From Schaalia sp. ZJ405 (GTDB taxonomy: Bacteria > Actinomycetota > Actinomycetes > Actinomycetales > Actinomycetaceae), in the NCBI RefSeq assembly GCF_011038885.2, contig NZ_CP064952.1, forward strand, positions 1,798,001 to 1,862,000: a DNA stretch of 64,000 nucleotides, read 5' to 3'. This document shows positions 56,442 to 64,000 of the stretch, piece by piece. Every line of letters starts with the position of its first letter. Positions within the stretch are counted from its first letter, which is position 1. The translations under genes were made by a program, and so were the position numbers. The notes beneath the pieces are model-generated. The model made no database searches. It was not told the DNA's origin and saw only the letters and a program-made list of their open reading frames with translations.

Positions 56442-56469
56442 TGAACCGGTTCAACGCTGAACCGGTTCA
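56442..56469. promoter_or_regulatory. Two tandem LacI-type operators TGAACCGGTTCA
   Basis: Two identical perfect 12-bp palindromes (56442-56453 and 56458-56469), centres 16 bases apart, 37 bases upstream of the isomerase start and downstream of the lacI gene. Confidence 0.82.
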
Positions 56470-56542
56470 ACTATACGACACCTGCGCCATGTATGTGGCC
56501 ACTTTGATGTTTCTTTTTGATAACGTCAGCTCTTAAGGCGTC

Positions 56543-57580
56543 TCAGTAGATCTTCATCGTTGAGTTTCGAACAATAAGCTCCGGGCGGAAGGGTTCGTCT
56601 CTCAGTTCGAAGGGCTTATTGAGCAGTTGGCATGCCGCCGCAACACCAATGAGGTACGAAGGCTGGCGGACTGTCGTCAACGGAGGATTCAGCGCCGGCG
56701 CAAAGTCAACATCGTCGTAGCCAACAATCGACAGCTCATCGGGCACCAGTATTCCTAGCTCTTGGCAGGTTAATAGAACTCCAAGAGCAGTCATGTCGTT
56801 CCCACACATCACAGCCGTAATATCTGGGTTGTCTATGATCTTTCGAGCAGCTTCCCGACCTTCATTCACGGTAAGATCCCGCACAGTCATTTCTATCAGC
56901 TGTACGTTCCTGGGTGATTCAAAAGCTGCGATGGCGGAACGTGCTCCTTCCGCACGGCTGGCACACCACGGCACGAAGTGGGGACCGTTAATGAACCCGA
57001 TTGTGCGGTGCCCTATTTCTAACAGATGCGACATTGCGAGTTTTGCCCCGAGCACGTCGTCTGCTCCGACAGATTCTTCTATTTCACTCCCTCCTCTCCT
57101 ATGGTCCAGAGTCACGACACCGTAGGTACAGTTACCAAATTCTTCCCAATCTTCAGGCGAATCATAGATTGGCACATGAATAAGCCCATCAACCCCTTGG
57201 CTCCGATGCGCCTTGAGGATGCTCCGCTGTCGTTTCTTATCTTGGTGTGTTGAACTTACAAGCATCGTAAGATGTTCTGCCTCAATGACGCTCTCTACGC
57301 CCCGTAGTACGGAAGACCAATAGGGATTGCCAACGTCTGGAACCACAACGCCAATCTGTTTCGACCTATGCCCTCGAAGTTGTCCCGCTGCAATCGATGG
57401 AACGAACCCCAAACGGTCCATCACATCGCGAACCTTACTGAGGGTTTCTTCACCTACAATTTCGGGACGATTCAGCACGTTAGAAACGGTGCCAATGGAT
57501 ACACCAGCCTCTGCGGCAACTTGCCGTACACCTACAAAGCGGAACCCCGCTTTAGATTTCTTCGGTTCGTTTGAAACCAA
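56543..57580 (-). CDS. LacI-family repressor of the CUT2 sugar operon
   Basis: 345 residues: helix-turn-helix VGVRQVAAEAGVSIGTVSNV followed by LNRPEIV, hinge PSIAAGQLRGHRSKQIGVVV, then a sugar-binding core (VPDVGNPYWSSVL, AVMCGNDMTALG, VGYDDVDFAPALNPPLTTVR). The start is a TTG with GGAAGG upstream. It precedes the isomerase-transporter genes; the intervening 137 bases hold the tandem operators. A weaker copy of the operator lies upstream of lacI, so autoregulation is likely. Confidence 0.9.
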   Translation of the reverse strand: MVSNEPKKSKAGFRFVGVRQVAAEAGVSIGTVSNVLNRPEIVGEETLSKVRDVMDRLGFVPSIAAGQLRGHRSKQIGVVVPDVGNPYWSSVLRGVESVIEAEHLTMLVSSTHQDKKRQRSILKAHRSQGVDGLIHVPIYDSPEDWEEFGNCTYGVVTLDHRRGGSEIEESVGADDVLGAKLAMSHLLEIGHRTIGFINGPHFVPWCASRAEGARSAIAAFESPRNVQLIEMTVRDLTVNEGREAARKIIDNPDITAVMCGNDMTALGVLLTCQELGILVPDELSIVGYDDVDFAPALNPPLTTVRQPSYLIGVAAACQLLNKPFELRDEPFRPELIVRNSTMKIY

Positions 57581-57693
57581 TGAATGTGGCCTTCCCGGAT
57601 CCCATACTCTGTGTCACTTCGACACAACACCCATTTTGCCGCACTTTATCGTCAATCTCATGAAGAATCCTGCGGGCACGCGACAGAGTCCTT

Positions 57694-57705
57694 TAAACCG
57701 GATCA
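57694..57705. promoter_or_regulatory. Weaker operator copy upstream of lacI
   Basis: TAAACCGGATCA matches the tandem operator at 10 of 12 positions, 114 bases before the TTG start. Confidence 0.45.
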
Positions 57706-57862
57706 GTTTCGCCTAAAACTGCCATATTCTTCACTTGACTGCACGTACAGCAGATGTGTTTTCTCCTTCTACCGACACAACATCTGTCCCAACATACGTC
57801 TAGCCGAGCCTGATTCACAGCTAAGAATATGTTCAGCCCTGCGGCGAACAAGCTCCGCTCCG

Positions 57863-58918
57863 TTAACCCACAGAAATCTGCATGAGTGACATCCCCGAGT
57901 CAGGTGAGAACGTGTACGAGGACGGGGAGACTCCCGCACACACAAGTTCGGAACCAATCGCAGCGATCTGAGCGCCGTTATCCGTGCAGAAACGCAGCGG
58001 AGGCATCCGAACCGTCAAACCCGCAGCTGCCGCTCGTTCGGTGATGAGTTGCCGCAGACGCGAATTCGCCGAAAAACCGCCGCCGACGACGATGGTGTCG
58101 CATCCCGTATCGAGGGCAGCCCGAACAGTCTTTGCGGTGAGGGAGTCGTTGATCGACTCCGAGAATCCCGCGCAGATATCTTCGGCGTTGACAGATTCGC
58201 CGCGTTGACGAGCGCCCTCGATGTATCGAGCAACCGCCGTTTTCAGACCGGAGAATGAGAAGTCGTACTTGTGGAGTTCCTTGTCCTTGCCGGCAGCTAG
58301 GCCTCGCGGGAAACGGATGGCTTCACGATCGCCGGACTGGGAGAGACGGTCAACGTGGGGGCCTCCCGGATAGGGCAGGTCAAGCAGGCGCCCAACTTTG
58401 TCGAATGCCTCTCCCGCGGCGTCATCGAGGGTCCCTCCGAGTTCCTCAATGTCACGCGCAATGTCATTGACGAGAAGGATATTTGAGTGTCCACCAGAAA
58501 CAACAAGCCCGATGAAACGCTCCGGCAACGGCCCTTCGGCCAGCTTGTCTACCGCAAGGTGCCCGATGACGTGATTAACTCCGTAAAGCGGTTTACCTAG
58601 CGAGGAAGCGAGAGCTTTCGCCGCGGAGATCCCGACCGTCAATGACCCAATGAGTCCAGGACCAGCAGCAACGGCGATAGCGTCGACGTCATCCAGGGTC
58701 ACCTGGGCCTCGTCAAGCGCCGATTCAAGCACCGGGAGGAAGGATTCAAGATGAGCGCGCGAAGCAATCTCAGGGATAATTCCCCCGTACCTGGCGTATT
58801 GATCCATCGACGTCGCGGTCCGGTCAACAAGAAGCTCATTCCCACGAACCAGGCCGATACCAGTCTCATCGCAGGTTGATTCAATTCCAAGAACTAGCGG
58901 ATTACTCACGATCGTCAA
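57863..58918 (-). CDS. tsaD: tRNA N6-adenosine threonylcarbamoyltransferase
   Basis: 351 residues. LGIESTCDETGIGLV at the N-terminus, the histidine metal motif NHVIGHLAVD (about residues 110-118), VVSGGHSNILL, GEAFDKVGRLL, GGGFSANSRLR and FCTDNGAQIA. Transfers threonylcarbamoyl to A37 of ANN-decoding tRNAs with TsaB and TsaE, which are not in the window. The start overlaps the small upstream membrane-protein gene by 17 bases, so the two are coupled. It forms the right border of the AT-rich island. Confidence 0.97.
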   Translation of the reverse strand: MTIVSNPLVLGIESTCDETGIGLVRGNELLVDRTATSMDQYARYGGIIPEIASRAHLESFLPVLESALDEAQVTLDDVDAIAVAAGPGLIGSLTVGISAAKALASSLGKPLYGVNHVIGHLAVDKLAEGPLPERFIGLVVSGGHSNILLVNDIARDIEELGGTLDDAAGEAFDKVGRLLDLPYPGGPHVDRLSQSGDREAIRFPRGLAAGKDKELHKYDFSFSGLKTAVARYIEGARQRGESVNAEDICAGFSESINDSLTAKTVRAALDTGCDTIVVGGGFSANSRLRQLITERAAAAGLTVRMPPLRFCTDNGAQIAAIGSELVCAGVSPSSYTFSPDSGMSLMQISVG

Positions 58919-59141
58919 GTGTAGATCCGCCTACGCGCATGGACACAACGAGCATCGCGATTCCCGCGACAGCCAATGCTCCAAGCGACCACGGGAACAG
59001 CGAATCTGCAACTGCTTTAATCTCAGGTCCACCGACCATCACTCCCCCAATGAGTCCAAGGGAGAGGAGCCCGAACACAATCATCGCGGTCATGGCGATG
59101 ATGCGGCCAATACGACCCGGTTTTTCTTGAGTGGTATCCAT
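58902..59141 (-). CDS. Small two-helix membrane protein
   Basis: 79 residues: a basic N-terminus (MDTTQEKPGRIGRI) and two predicted membrane helices (about residues 14-36 and 48-68), with a short charged tail. No family recognised. Start 59141 has AAGGG 7 bases upstream. The frame to 59231 lacks support. Translationally coupled to tsaD by a 17-base overlap. Confidence 0.65.
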   Translation of the reverse strand: MDTTQEKPGRIGRIIAMTAMIVFGLLSLGLIGGVMVGGPEIKAVADSLFPWSLGALAVAGIAMLVVSMRVGGSTLDDRE

Positions 59142-59257
59142 CGATATCCCTTCCGTTCGTCGCACGTTCCGACACATTCCAGGTGAAAGTTTAGTGCCCC
59201 GGAGAGATCTCATGTTCAGCGTTCTCGCCACACCGCGTCGTGCTGCACATCAAGAAA

Positions 59258-59296
59258 CCCGGCCACCGCTCGGAGCTAGTCCGAACGATGGCCGGG
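59258..59296 (-). terminator. Terminator of the sdh operon
   Basis: Outer 8-bp stem CCCGGCCA / TGGCCGGG with an inner TCGGA/TCCGA stem. Minus strand continues GTTTCTT. Confidence 0.78.
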
Positions 59297-59313
59297 CCAC
59301 GTTTCACCAGGAA

Positions 59314-60057
59314 TCAGACGCCTTTGAGGGCAGCCTTTCCAAGCTGACGGTTGAGCGTCGAAATGACATCCAGCGGGATCTGCTTCGGGCAGACGGCCGC
59401 ACACTCACCAATGTTTGTGCACGAACCGAAGCCTTCTTCGTCCATCTGGTTGAGCATATTGACAACGCGCTTGTAGTTCTCCGGCTTACCCTGAGGCAGC
59501 AGCTGAAGGTGCGTGACCTTCGCGGAGGTGAAGAGCATCGCCGATGCGTTCGGGCAGGCCGCCACGCAGGCTCCGCAGCCGATGCAAGCCGCGGCTTCGA
59601 ACGCGCGATCCGCATCCTGCTTGGGAACGGGGGTGGCGTGAGCATCGGGTGCCGCACCCGTGTTCACCGAGATGTAGCCACCGGCCTGGATGATCCGGTC
59701 AAGAGCCGAACGGTTGACAACGAGGTCTTTAATCACCGGGAAAGCCTCAGCGCGCCAGGGCTCAATGGTGATGGTGTCACCATCGTGGAAGGTGCGCATG
59801 TGCAGCTGACAGGTTGTCGTGACCTCCGGGCCGTGAGCGATGCCGTTGATGACGATGCCACACTGTCCGCAGATACCTTCACGGCAGTCGGAGTCAAACG
59901 CAATCGGTTCTTCACCCCGGGCGAACAGCTCTTCGTTGAGAACGTCGAGCATTTCGAGGAAGGAGGACTCTTCCGAAATCCCCTTCACTTGGTATTCGTG
60001 CATTGCGCCGCGATCTTCGGGACCGCTCTGGCGCCAGATCTTCAGTGTCAGGTTCAC
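59314..60057 (-). CDS. sdhB: Succinate dehydrogenase/fumarate reductase iron-sulfur subunit
   Basis: 247 residues. 2Fe-2S ligands in CREGICGQC and the distal TTTC, then two 4Cys motifs [12 protein letters not shown] and [12 protein letters not shown] for the 4Fe-4S and 3Fe-4S centres. Carries electrons between the flavin in SdhA and the quinone site in SdhC. The GTG start overlaps the sdhA stop (GTGA). The frame to 60141 runs inside sdhA. Last gene of the operon. Confidence 0.96.
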   Translation of the reverse strand: MNLTLKIWRQSGPEDRGAMHEYQVKGISEESSFLEMLDVLNEELFARGEEPIAFDSDCREGICGQCGIVINGIAHGPEVTTTCQLHMRTFHDGDTITIEPWRAEAFPVIKDLVVNRSALDRIIQAGGYISVNTGAAPDAHATPVPKQDADRAFEAAACIGCGACVAACPNASAMLFTSAKVTHLQLLPQGKPENYKRVVNMLNQMDEEGFGSCTNIGECAAVCPKQIPLDVISTLNRQLGKAALKGV

Positions 60058-62033
60058 TTGTAGCTCCGCTGCTTCAGCTCGATGTTGTTGTAGATCAGAT
60101 CTTCCTTGTGCAGGACCGGCGGCTGATCCTCGCCCGCCCATTCCCAGGCTGCGACGTAGAGGAACTTGTCGTCGTGACGCAGTGCCTCGCCCTCAGGTGT
60201 CTGAGACTCTGCACGGAAGTGACCGCCACAGGACTCTTCGCGGTGCAGGGCATCAATACACATGAGTTCGCCCAGCTCCATGAAGTCGGCGACACGGCCA
60301 GCTTTCTCAAGGGACTGGTTGAGTTCACCGATGGACTTACCGGGAACGCGGACGTTCTGCCAGTACTCCTTGCGGAGCTCACGGATCATGCCGATGGCCT
60401 TCTTCAGGCCCTCTTCGGTACGCTCCATGCCGCAGTATTCCCACATGATGTGGCCAAGTTCCTTGTGGAAGGAATCGACGGAGCGGGAACCGTTGACAGC
60501 CATGAGCCGATCGACACGAGCCTGAGCTGACTGCAACGCCTCCACAACATCCGGCGACGACTCGTCGAGCTTGGGAAGGTTAAAGCAGTGAGCAAGGTAG
60601 TCGTTGATCGTGTTCGGCAAGACGAAGTAGCCGTCCGACAGGCCCTGCATGAGCGCGGAAGCACCCAGGCGGTTAGCGCCGTGATCGGAGAAGTTTGCTT
60701 CGCCGGCAACGTACAGGCCAGGAACGTTGGATTCGAGGTCGTAGTCAACCCACAGGCCACCCATTGTGTAGTGGACAGCCGGGTAGATGCGCATCGGCAC
60801 CTCGTAGGGGTTGTCACCGGTGATGCGTTCATACATGTCGAAGAGGTTGCCGTACTTGGCGGAAACAGCGTCCTTACCCATACGGCCGATCGCTTCGGCG
60901 AAGTCGAGGTAGACACCGCGAGCAACACCGTCAATCTTCGGACCAACGCCGCGGCCCTCGTCGCACATGTTCTTCGCCTGACGCGACGCAATATCGCGAG
61001 GCACCAGGTTACCGAAGGACGGGTAGATGCGTTCGAGGTAGTAGTCGCGGTCCTCTTCGGGGATTTCGCGCGGATCCTTTTCGCAGTCCTCGGCTTTCTT
61101 GGGCACCCAGATGCGACCGTCGTTACGCAGCGACTCCGACATCAGGGTGAGCTTGGACTGCTGATCACCGTGCTGCGGGATGCAGGTCGGGTGAATCTGC
61201 GTGAAGCAGGGGTTACCGAAGTAAGCGCCCTTGCGGTGTGCACGCCAGATCGCGGTTGCGTTGCATCCCATCGCGTTCGTCGACAGGAAGAAGACGTTAC
61301 CGTAGCCGCCGGTGGCGAGCACAACAGCGTCAGCAACGTGGGTTTCGAGCTTACCGGTCGCCATGTCACGCGACACGATGCCTCGGGCGCGACCGTCGGA
61401 CACGATGATCTCGACCATTTCGTGACGCGGATGTTCGGTGACGGTACCGGCCGCAACCTGACGCTCAAGCGCCTGGTAGGCGCCGATGAGGAGCTGCTGA
61501 CCTGTCTGGCCACGCGCGTAGAAGGTACGCGACACCTGGACACCACCGAAGGACCGGTTGTCAAGGAGACCACCGTATTCACGAGCGAAGGGAACACCCT
61601 GGGCAACACACTGGTCGATGATGTTCGCGCTGACCTCAGCCAGGCGGTACACGTTGGTTTCGCGGGCGCGGTAGTCGCCACCCTTGACTGTGTCGTAGAA
61701 CAGGCGGTACACGGAATCGTTGTCGTTGCGGTAGTTCTTCGCAGCGTTAATACCACCCTGCGCAGCAATGGAGTGCGCGCGGCGAGCGGAGTCCTGGTAG
61801 AAGAAAACCTCGACGTTGTAGCCCATTTCACCGAGCGAGGCAGCGGCGGCACCACCGGCGAGGCCAGTGCCGACGATGATCACGCGAAGTTTACGGCGGT
61901 TCGCCGGGTTAACCAGCGCGGCCTTGAACTTGCGTTCTTCCCAGCTCTGGGAGATCGGGACATCGAGAGGAGCCTTCGTGTCGGCGATCTTCTCGCCTTC
62001 GCGATACAGGCCCTTGATTAAGGTGTCAGACAT
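60054..62033 (-). CDS. sdhA: Succinate dehydrogenase/fumarate reductase flavoprotein subunit
   Basis: 659 residues: FAD-binding [20 protein letters not shown], the histidine for covalent FAD in [15 protein letters not shown], substrate residues in [20 protein letters not shown] and [15 protein letters not shown]. The sequence is of the long type that pairs with a single five-helix cytochrome b, used for succinate oxidation or fumarate reduction. In an organism with Pta-AckA and Mdh, a reductive role in succinate formation is plausible but not shown. Confidence 0.97.
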   Translation of the reverse strand: MSDTLIKGLYREGEKIADTKAPLDVPISQSWEERKFKAALVNPANRRKLRVIIVGTGLAGGAAAASLGEMGYNVEVFFYQDSARRAHSIAAQGGINAAKNYRNDNDSVYRLFYDTVKGGDYRARETNVYRLAEVSANIIDQCVAQGVPFAREYGGLLDNRSFGGVQVSRTFYARGQTGQQLLIGAYQALERQVAAGTVTEHPRHEMVEIIVSDGRARGIVSRDMATGKLETHVADAVVLATGGYGNVFFLSTNAMGCNATAIWRAHRKGAYFGNPCFTQIHPTCIPQHGDQQSKLTLMSESLRNDGRIWVPKKAEDCEKDPREIPEEDRDYYLERIYPSFGNLVPRDIASRQAKNMCDEGRGVGPKIDGVARGVYLDFAEAIGRMGKDAVSAKYGNLFDMYERITGDNPYEVPMRIYPAVHYTMGGLWVDYDLESNVPGLYVAGEANFSDHGANRLGASALMQGLSDGYFVLPNTINDYLAHCFNLPKLDESSPDVVEALQSAQARVDRLMAVNGSRSVDSFHKELGHIMWEYCGMERTEEGLKKAIGMIRELRKEYWQNVRVPGKSIGELNQSLEKAGRVADFMELGELMCIDALHREESCGGHFRAESQTPEGEALRHDDKFLYVAAWEWAGEDQPPVLHKEDLIYNNIELKQRSYK

Positions 62034-62050
62034 TGTGTTTTAGACCTTCC

Positions 62051-62752
62051 TCAGGAAATGAACCCGGCAGCAATGGCGATCGGGGGAGCCATGAACATCA
62101 CGAAGATCACGGCGCCGACGATTCCTGAAAGGACGACCATCAGGGAGCGAGTGGAGGGACGAACCCATCCCAGCGTCTGGAACATCGACCAGAAGCCGTG
62201 CGACACGTGGATGCAGGCGCATCCGACGAACAGCAGGTAAACGATGACCAGGAGCGGCGACTGGAACGAGGCGACCATGCGCTCGTACGGCGTCGCGTCG
62301 ATGGTGAATCCTGTGCGGATTGTTCCGGTGGTGAAGTGAAGGATGTGGAAGACGAAGAGAAGGAAGATGATCACGCCGGACATGCGCATGGTCTGCGCGG
62401 CGTAGGCATCCGTCACCGATTTCTTCACAACGTAGCGGCTACGGCGAGCACGACGCGAACGCTTCCACGTGTAGGCCGCGGCAAATAGGTGAATGACGAG
62501 CATGAGCAGCATCGCAGCGCGGAACACCCAGATGAACCCACCCTTGGGGAAGATCGGGTAGAACGCGTCAACCTTCAGCCATTCGGCGTAGTGATCGTAG
62601 GCTTCTTGCCCCAAGAACATCTTGAGGTTGCCGTAAGCGTGGAAAAGCAGGAAGAGGACGAAGACAAAGCCCGAGATTGCCATCAGCTGCTTAATAAACA
62701 CACTGGTGGTCCAAGCACGGCGCTTCTTCGTCGCGACATTTGTTGTGGCCAT
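62051..62752 (-). CDS. sdhC: Succinate dehydrogenase/fumarate reductase cytochrome b subunit
   Basis: 233 residues with five predicted helices, the single-anchor type (cytochrome b558 family). Histidines in LLFHAYGN, VIHLFAAAY, VFHILHFTTG and CIHVSHGFW are candidates for ligands of two hemes. The start at 62752 gives the usual MATTNVATKKRRAW tail. A GTG at 62779 is possible; neither has a strong ribosome-binding site. First gene of sdhCAB, 17 bases before sdhA. Confidence 0.93.
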   Translation of the reverse strand: MATTNVATKKRRAWTTSVFIKQLMAISGFVFVLFLLFHAYGNLKMFLGQEAYDHYAEWLKVDAFYPIFPKGGFIWVFRAAMLLMLVIHLFAAAYTWKRSRRARRSRYVVKKSVTDAYAAQTMRMSGVIIFLLFVFHILHFTTGTIRTGFTIDATPYERMVASFQSPLLVIVYLLFVGCACIHVSHGFWSMFQTLGWVRPSTRSLMVVLSGIVGAVIFVMFMAPPIAIAAGFIS

Positions 62753-63082
62753 GCCGAAAGGATATCTGCCATCACACACCGAACCAAGGGCCCTTGTTCC
62801 CTTCGGCCCAGAATCCGGTGTTCGCGGCTGAGGTTTTCCTTGTTATTCCGCCAATTTTCTTCGTTTTTTCGGGGGACGAGGACGACTGCGCACCCCCTCA
62901 ATATCGGGTGTGTGCACTCGCGAGAAAAGGAACATTTGTCAATCCATGAGTTGCTAATTTGCTGACACGGCGAAATATCCGTCAAGTCGCACCCAGAGGA
63001 CGGATCGTAGGGATACGCGTGGAGGTACGAGGAACGAACACGAGGGGTATCGCAGCTCAGCCGCCGAAGAATCCCACGATAT
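62753..63082. other. Leader region of the sdh operon
   Basis: 330 bases without a gene. Contains a perfect 12-bp palindrome CAAGGGCCCTTG (62785-62796) close to the sdhC start, a possible operator, and a GTCCTCGT word (reverse) inside a GGGGG...CCCCC loop near 62870-62900. Confidence 0.5.
62876..62883 (-). repeat. GTCCTCGT word (minus strand) in the sdh leader
   Basis: Exact reverse copy in the extended form GTCCTCGTCCCCC when read on the minus strand. Confidence 0.6.
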
Positions 63083-64000
63083 TTAGGGAACGCGCAGCTC
63101 CGTGAGCGGGTCACGCCACGCCGCCCATGTTGCGGGAATGAGCGCGGCGATGACGGAACCCGCAGCCATACCAACAACCACGGCAACATTGAAGTCCGGA
63201 GGAGGAATCACCGCTCCTTGAATCCCAAGCGCTCCGATTCCAATAGCAAATCCCGCGAGCGCACCGATAACACCGAGTGTCCACACCTGAGCGAGAACGA
63301 GGCCGACGATTGCACTGCGGCTAGCTCCCAGGGCGCGGCGCCGTCCAAAGTCCTTACGTCGCAGCAGCACAACGGTCCACACAACGATGATCGAGGCCGC
63401 ACTGGCAGCCGCGAAGGAACCAATGATTAGCGTTCGGTTGGACGCGGTGATCTCCCCGGAAATCGCTGACCTCAGGTCAGCAAGCATCTTGGAGTTTGAC
63501 ACGGTGACGTTTTCGGATGGGACTTCCCGAAGATAACCGCGAACAATCGCGGTGACAACGTCCACATCCTCGGGGCGCGCAGCGCTGACGGCGAGTGCGG
63601 CAAGTGGTTCATCTTCACGCATCGGACGCGGGATCAGCAGCATCGGACCCATAACGTCAAGGTGTTCGGGGAGGGAGATGGAATCCGTGACAAGGATTTC
63701 CTCGCCGTCGGGAACGAATCGGGCAACGCCGACGCCGGCAGTAAATCCAAGAAGATCCGTTGCGTTCTTTGTTGACACTGCACGCGGGGGAAGCCCTGTC
63801 TCATCCGCAAACCCAAGGGTCTCCTCCGGGCTGGTTGTTTCGCCCGATTGAGATGTCTCCGCTTGGTTTAACGCGTTGACCCAATGAGGCATCCGCGTCC
63901 CGATATTTCCATAAACCGCTCGGGTACTCACGCGCGCACCTTCTGGATTGACGGCCGCAGTCACATCAGCTGCCGGCCCGAATCCGGTGACCGATTCAAT
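63083..64000 (-). CDS. FtsX/MacB-like ABC transporter permease, C-terminal part (5' end outside window)
   Basis: The frame stays open to the right edge (ATT GAA TCG... on the minus strand), so only the last 306 residues are seen. An extracytoplasmic region (to about residue 185) is followed by three membrane helices (LIIGSFAAASAASIIVVWTV, IVGLVLAQVWTLGVIGALAG and AVVVGMAAGSVIAALIPATW), with RRRALGASRSA between the first two, the FtsX_C hallmark. The GTG at 63964 is internal. Likely a lipoprotein- or peptide-export permease; its ATPase would be upstream, outside the window. Confidence 0.8.
   Translation of the reverse strand: MESVTGFGPAADVTAAVNPEGARVSTRAVYGNIGTRMPHWVNALNQAETSQSGETTSPEETLGFADETGLPPRAVSTKNATDLLGFTAGVGVARFVPDGEEILVTDSISLPEHLDVMGPMLLIPRPMREDEPLAALAVSAARPEDVDVVTAIVRGYLREVPSENVTVSNSKMLADLRSAISGEITASNRTLIIGSFAAASAASIIVVWTVVLLRRKDFGRRRALGASRSAIVGLVLAQVWTLGVIGALAGFAIGIGALGIQGAVIPPPDFNVAVVVGMAAGSVIAALIPATWAAWRDPLTELRVP

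Noticed and set aside
59131-60063. 310-residue plus-strand frame opposite sdhB
   Set aside because: Antisense shadow; sdhB has all iron-sulfur ligands and a terminator is read through by this frame.
60588-62021. 477-residue plus-strand frame opposite sdhA
   Set aside because: It mirrors the codon pattern of a highly expressed GC-rich gene, has no recognisable motifs, and sdhA is unmistakable on the other strand.

Overview
The window looks like a chromosomal segment of a moderately high-GC actinobacterium. A WhiB2-like regulator, a GuaB3 protein, a DUF3017-like membrane protein, an ECF transporter with fused ATPases, a NAD synthase with a fused glutaminase domain and a cell-wall protein ending in a class-E-type LAxTG sorting signal point to Actinomycetota. 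The mix of glycolysis, Pta-AckA acetate formation and an Mdh/SdhCAB branch fits an Actinomyces/Schaalia-like fermenter (inference, no database search). No rRNA, tRNA, CRISPR array or prophage was seen.

Layout. 0-11 kb: end of a DeoR regulator, malate dehydrogenase, an S-T-AA ECF vitamin/nutrient transporter, a pfk-pgi glycolytic pair in which Pfk is a tandem eukaryotic-type fusion, and a dicarboxylate/amino-acid symporter. 11-17 kb: a 1,951-residue LASTG-anchored surface protein with a C9 tract near its 5' end, then an intact IS3-family (IS150-like) element inserted exactly in the loop of a hairpin. 18.6-34.9 kb: core genes (icd, pta-ackA, an XRE regulator, nadE, guaB3, an exonuclease, a TalC/FSA-type aldolase, guaB, a MerR-type regulator, whiB, and a DsbA/CcdA pair).

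34.95-46.2 kb holds a single-strand catabolic operon: LacI regulator, two CUT1 permeases, a binding protein, two ADP-ribosylglycohydrolase-family proteins, a possible 58-residue protein, a glycosidase-like/SUMF1 fusion, a class III CoA-transferase and a CitE-type lyase. No ATPase is encoded in it. 46.2-49.5 kb returns to core genes (groES with CIRCE, a THUMP-like methyltransferase, a YbdK-type ligase). 49.8-57.6 kb is a distinctly AT-rich CUT2 sugar-uptake island (LacI, cupin sugar isomerase, binding protein, ATPase, two permeases, DUF4432 epimerase-like protein) controlled by paired TGAACCGGTTCA operators. 57.9-64 kb is core again: tsaD, a small membrane protein, sdhCAB and the 3' end of an FtsX-like permease.

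A short polar word, GTCCTCGT/ACGAGGAC, recurs about 22 times (by eye), often between genes and beside terminators, and is nearly absent from the two sugar islands. It and the ADP-ribosylglycohydrolase operon are the two least explained signals here.
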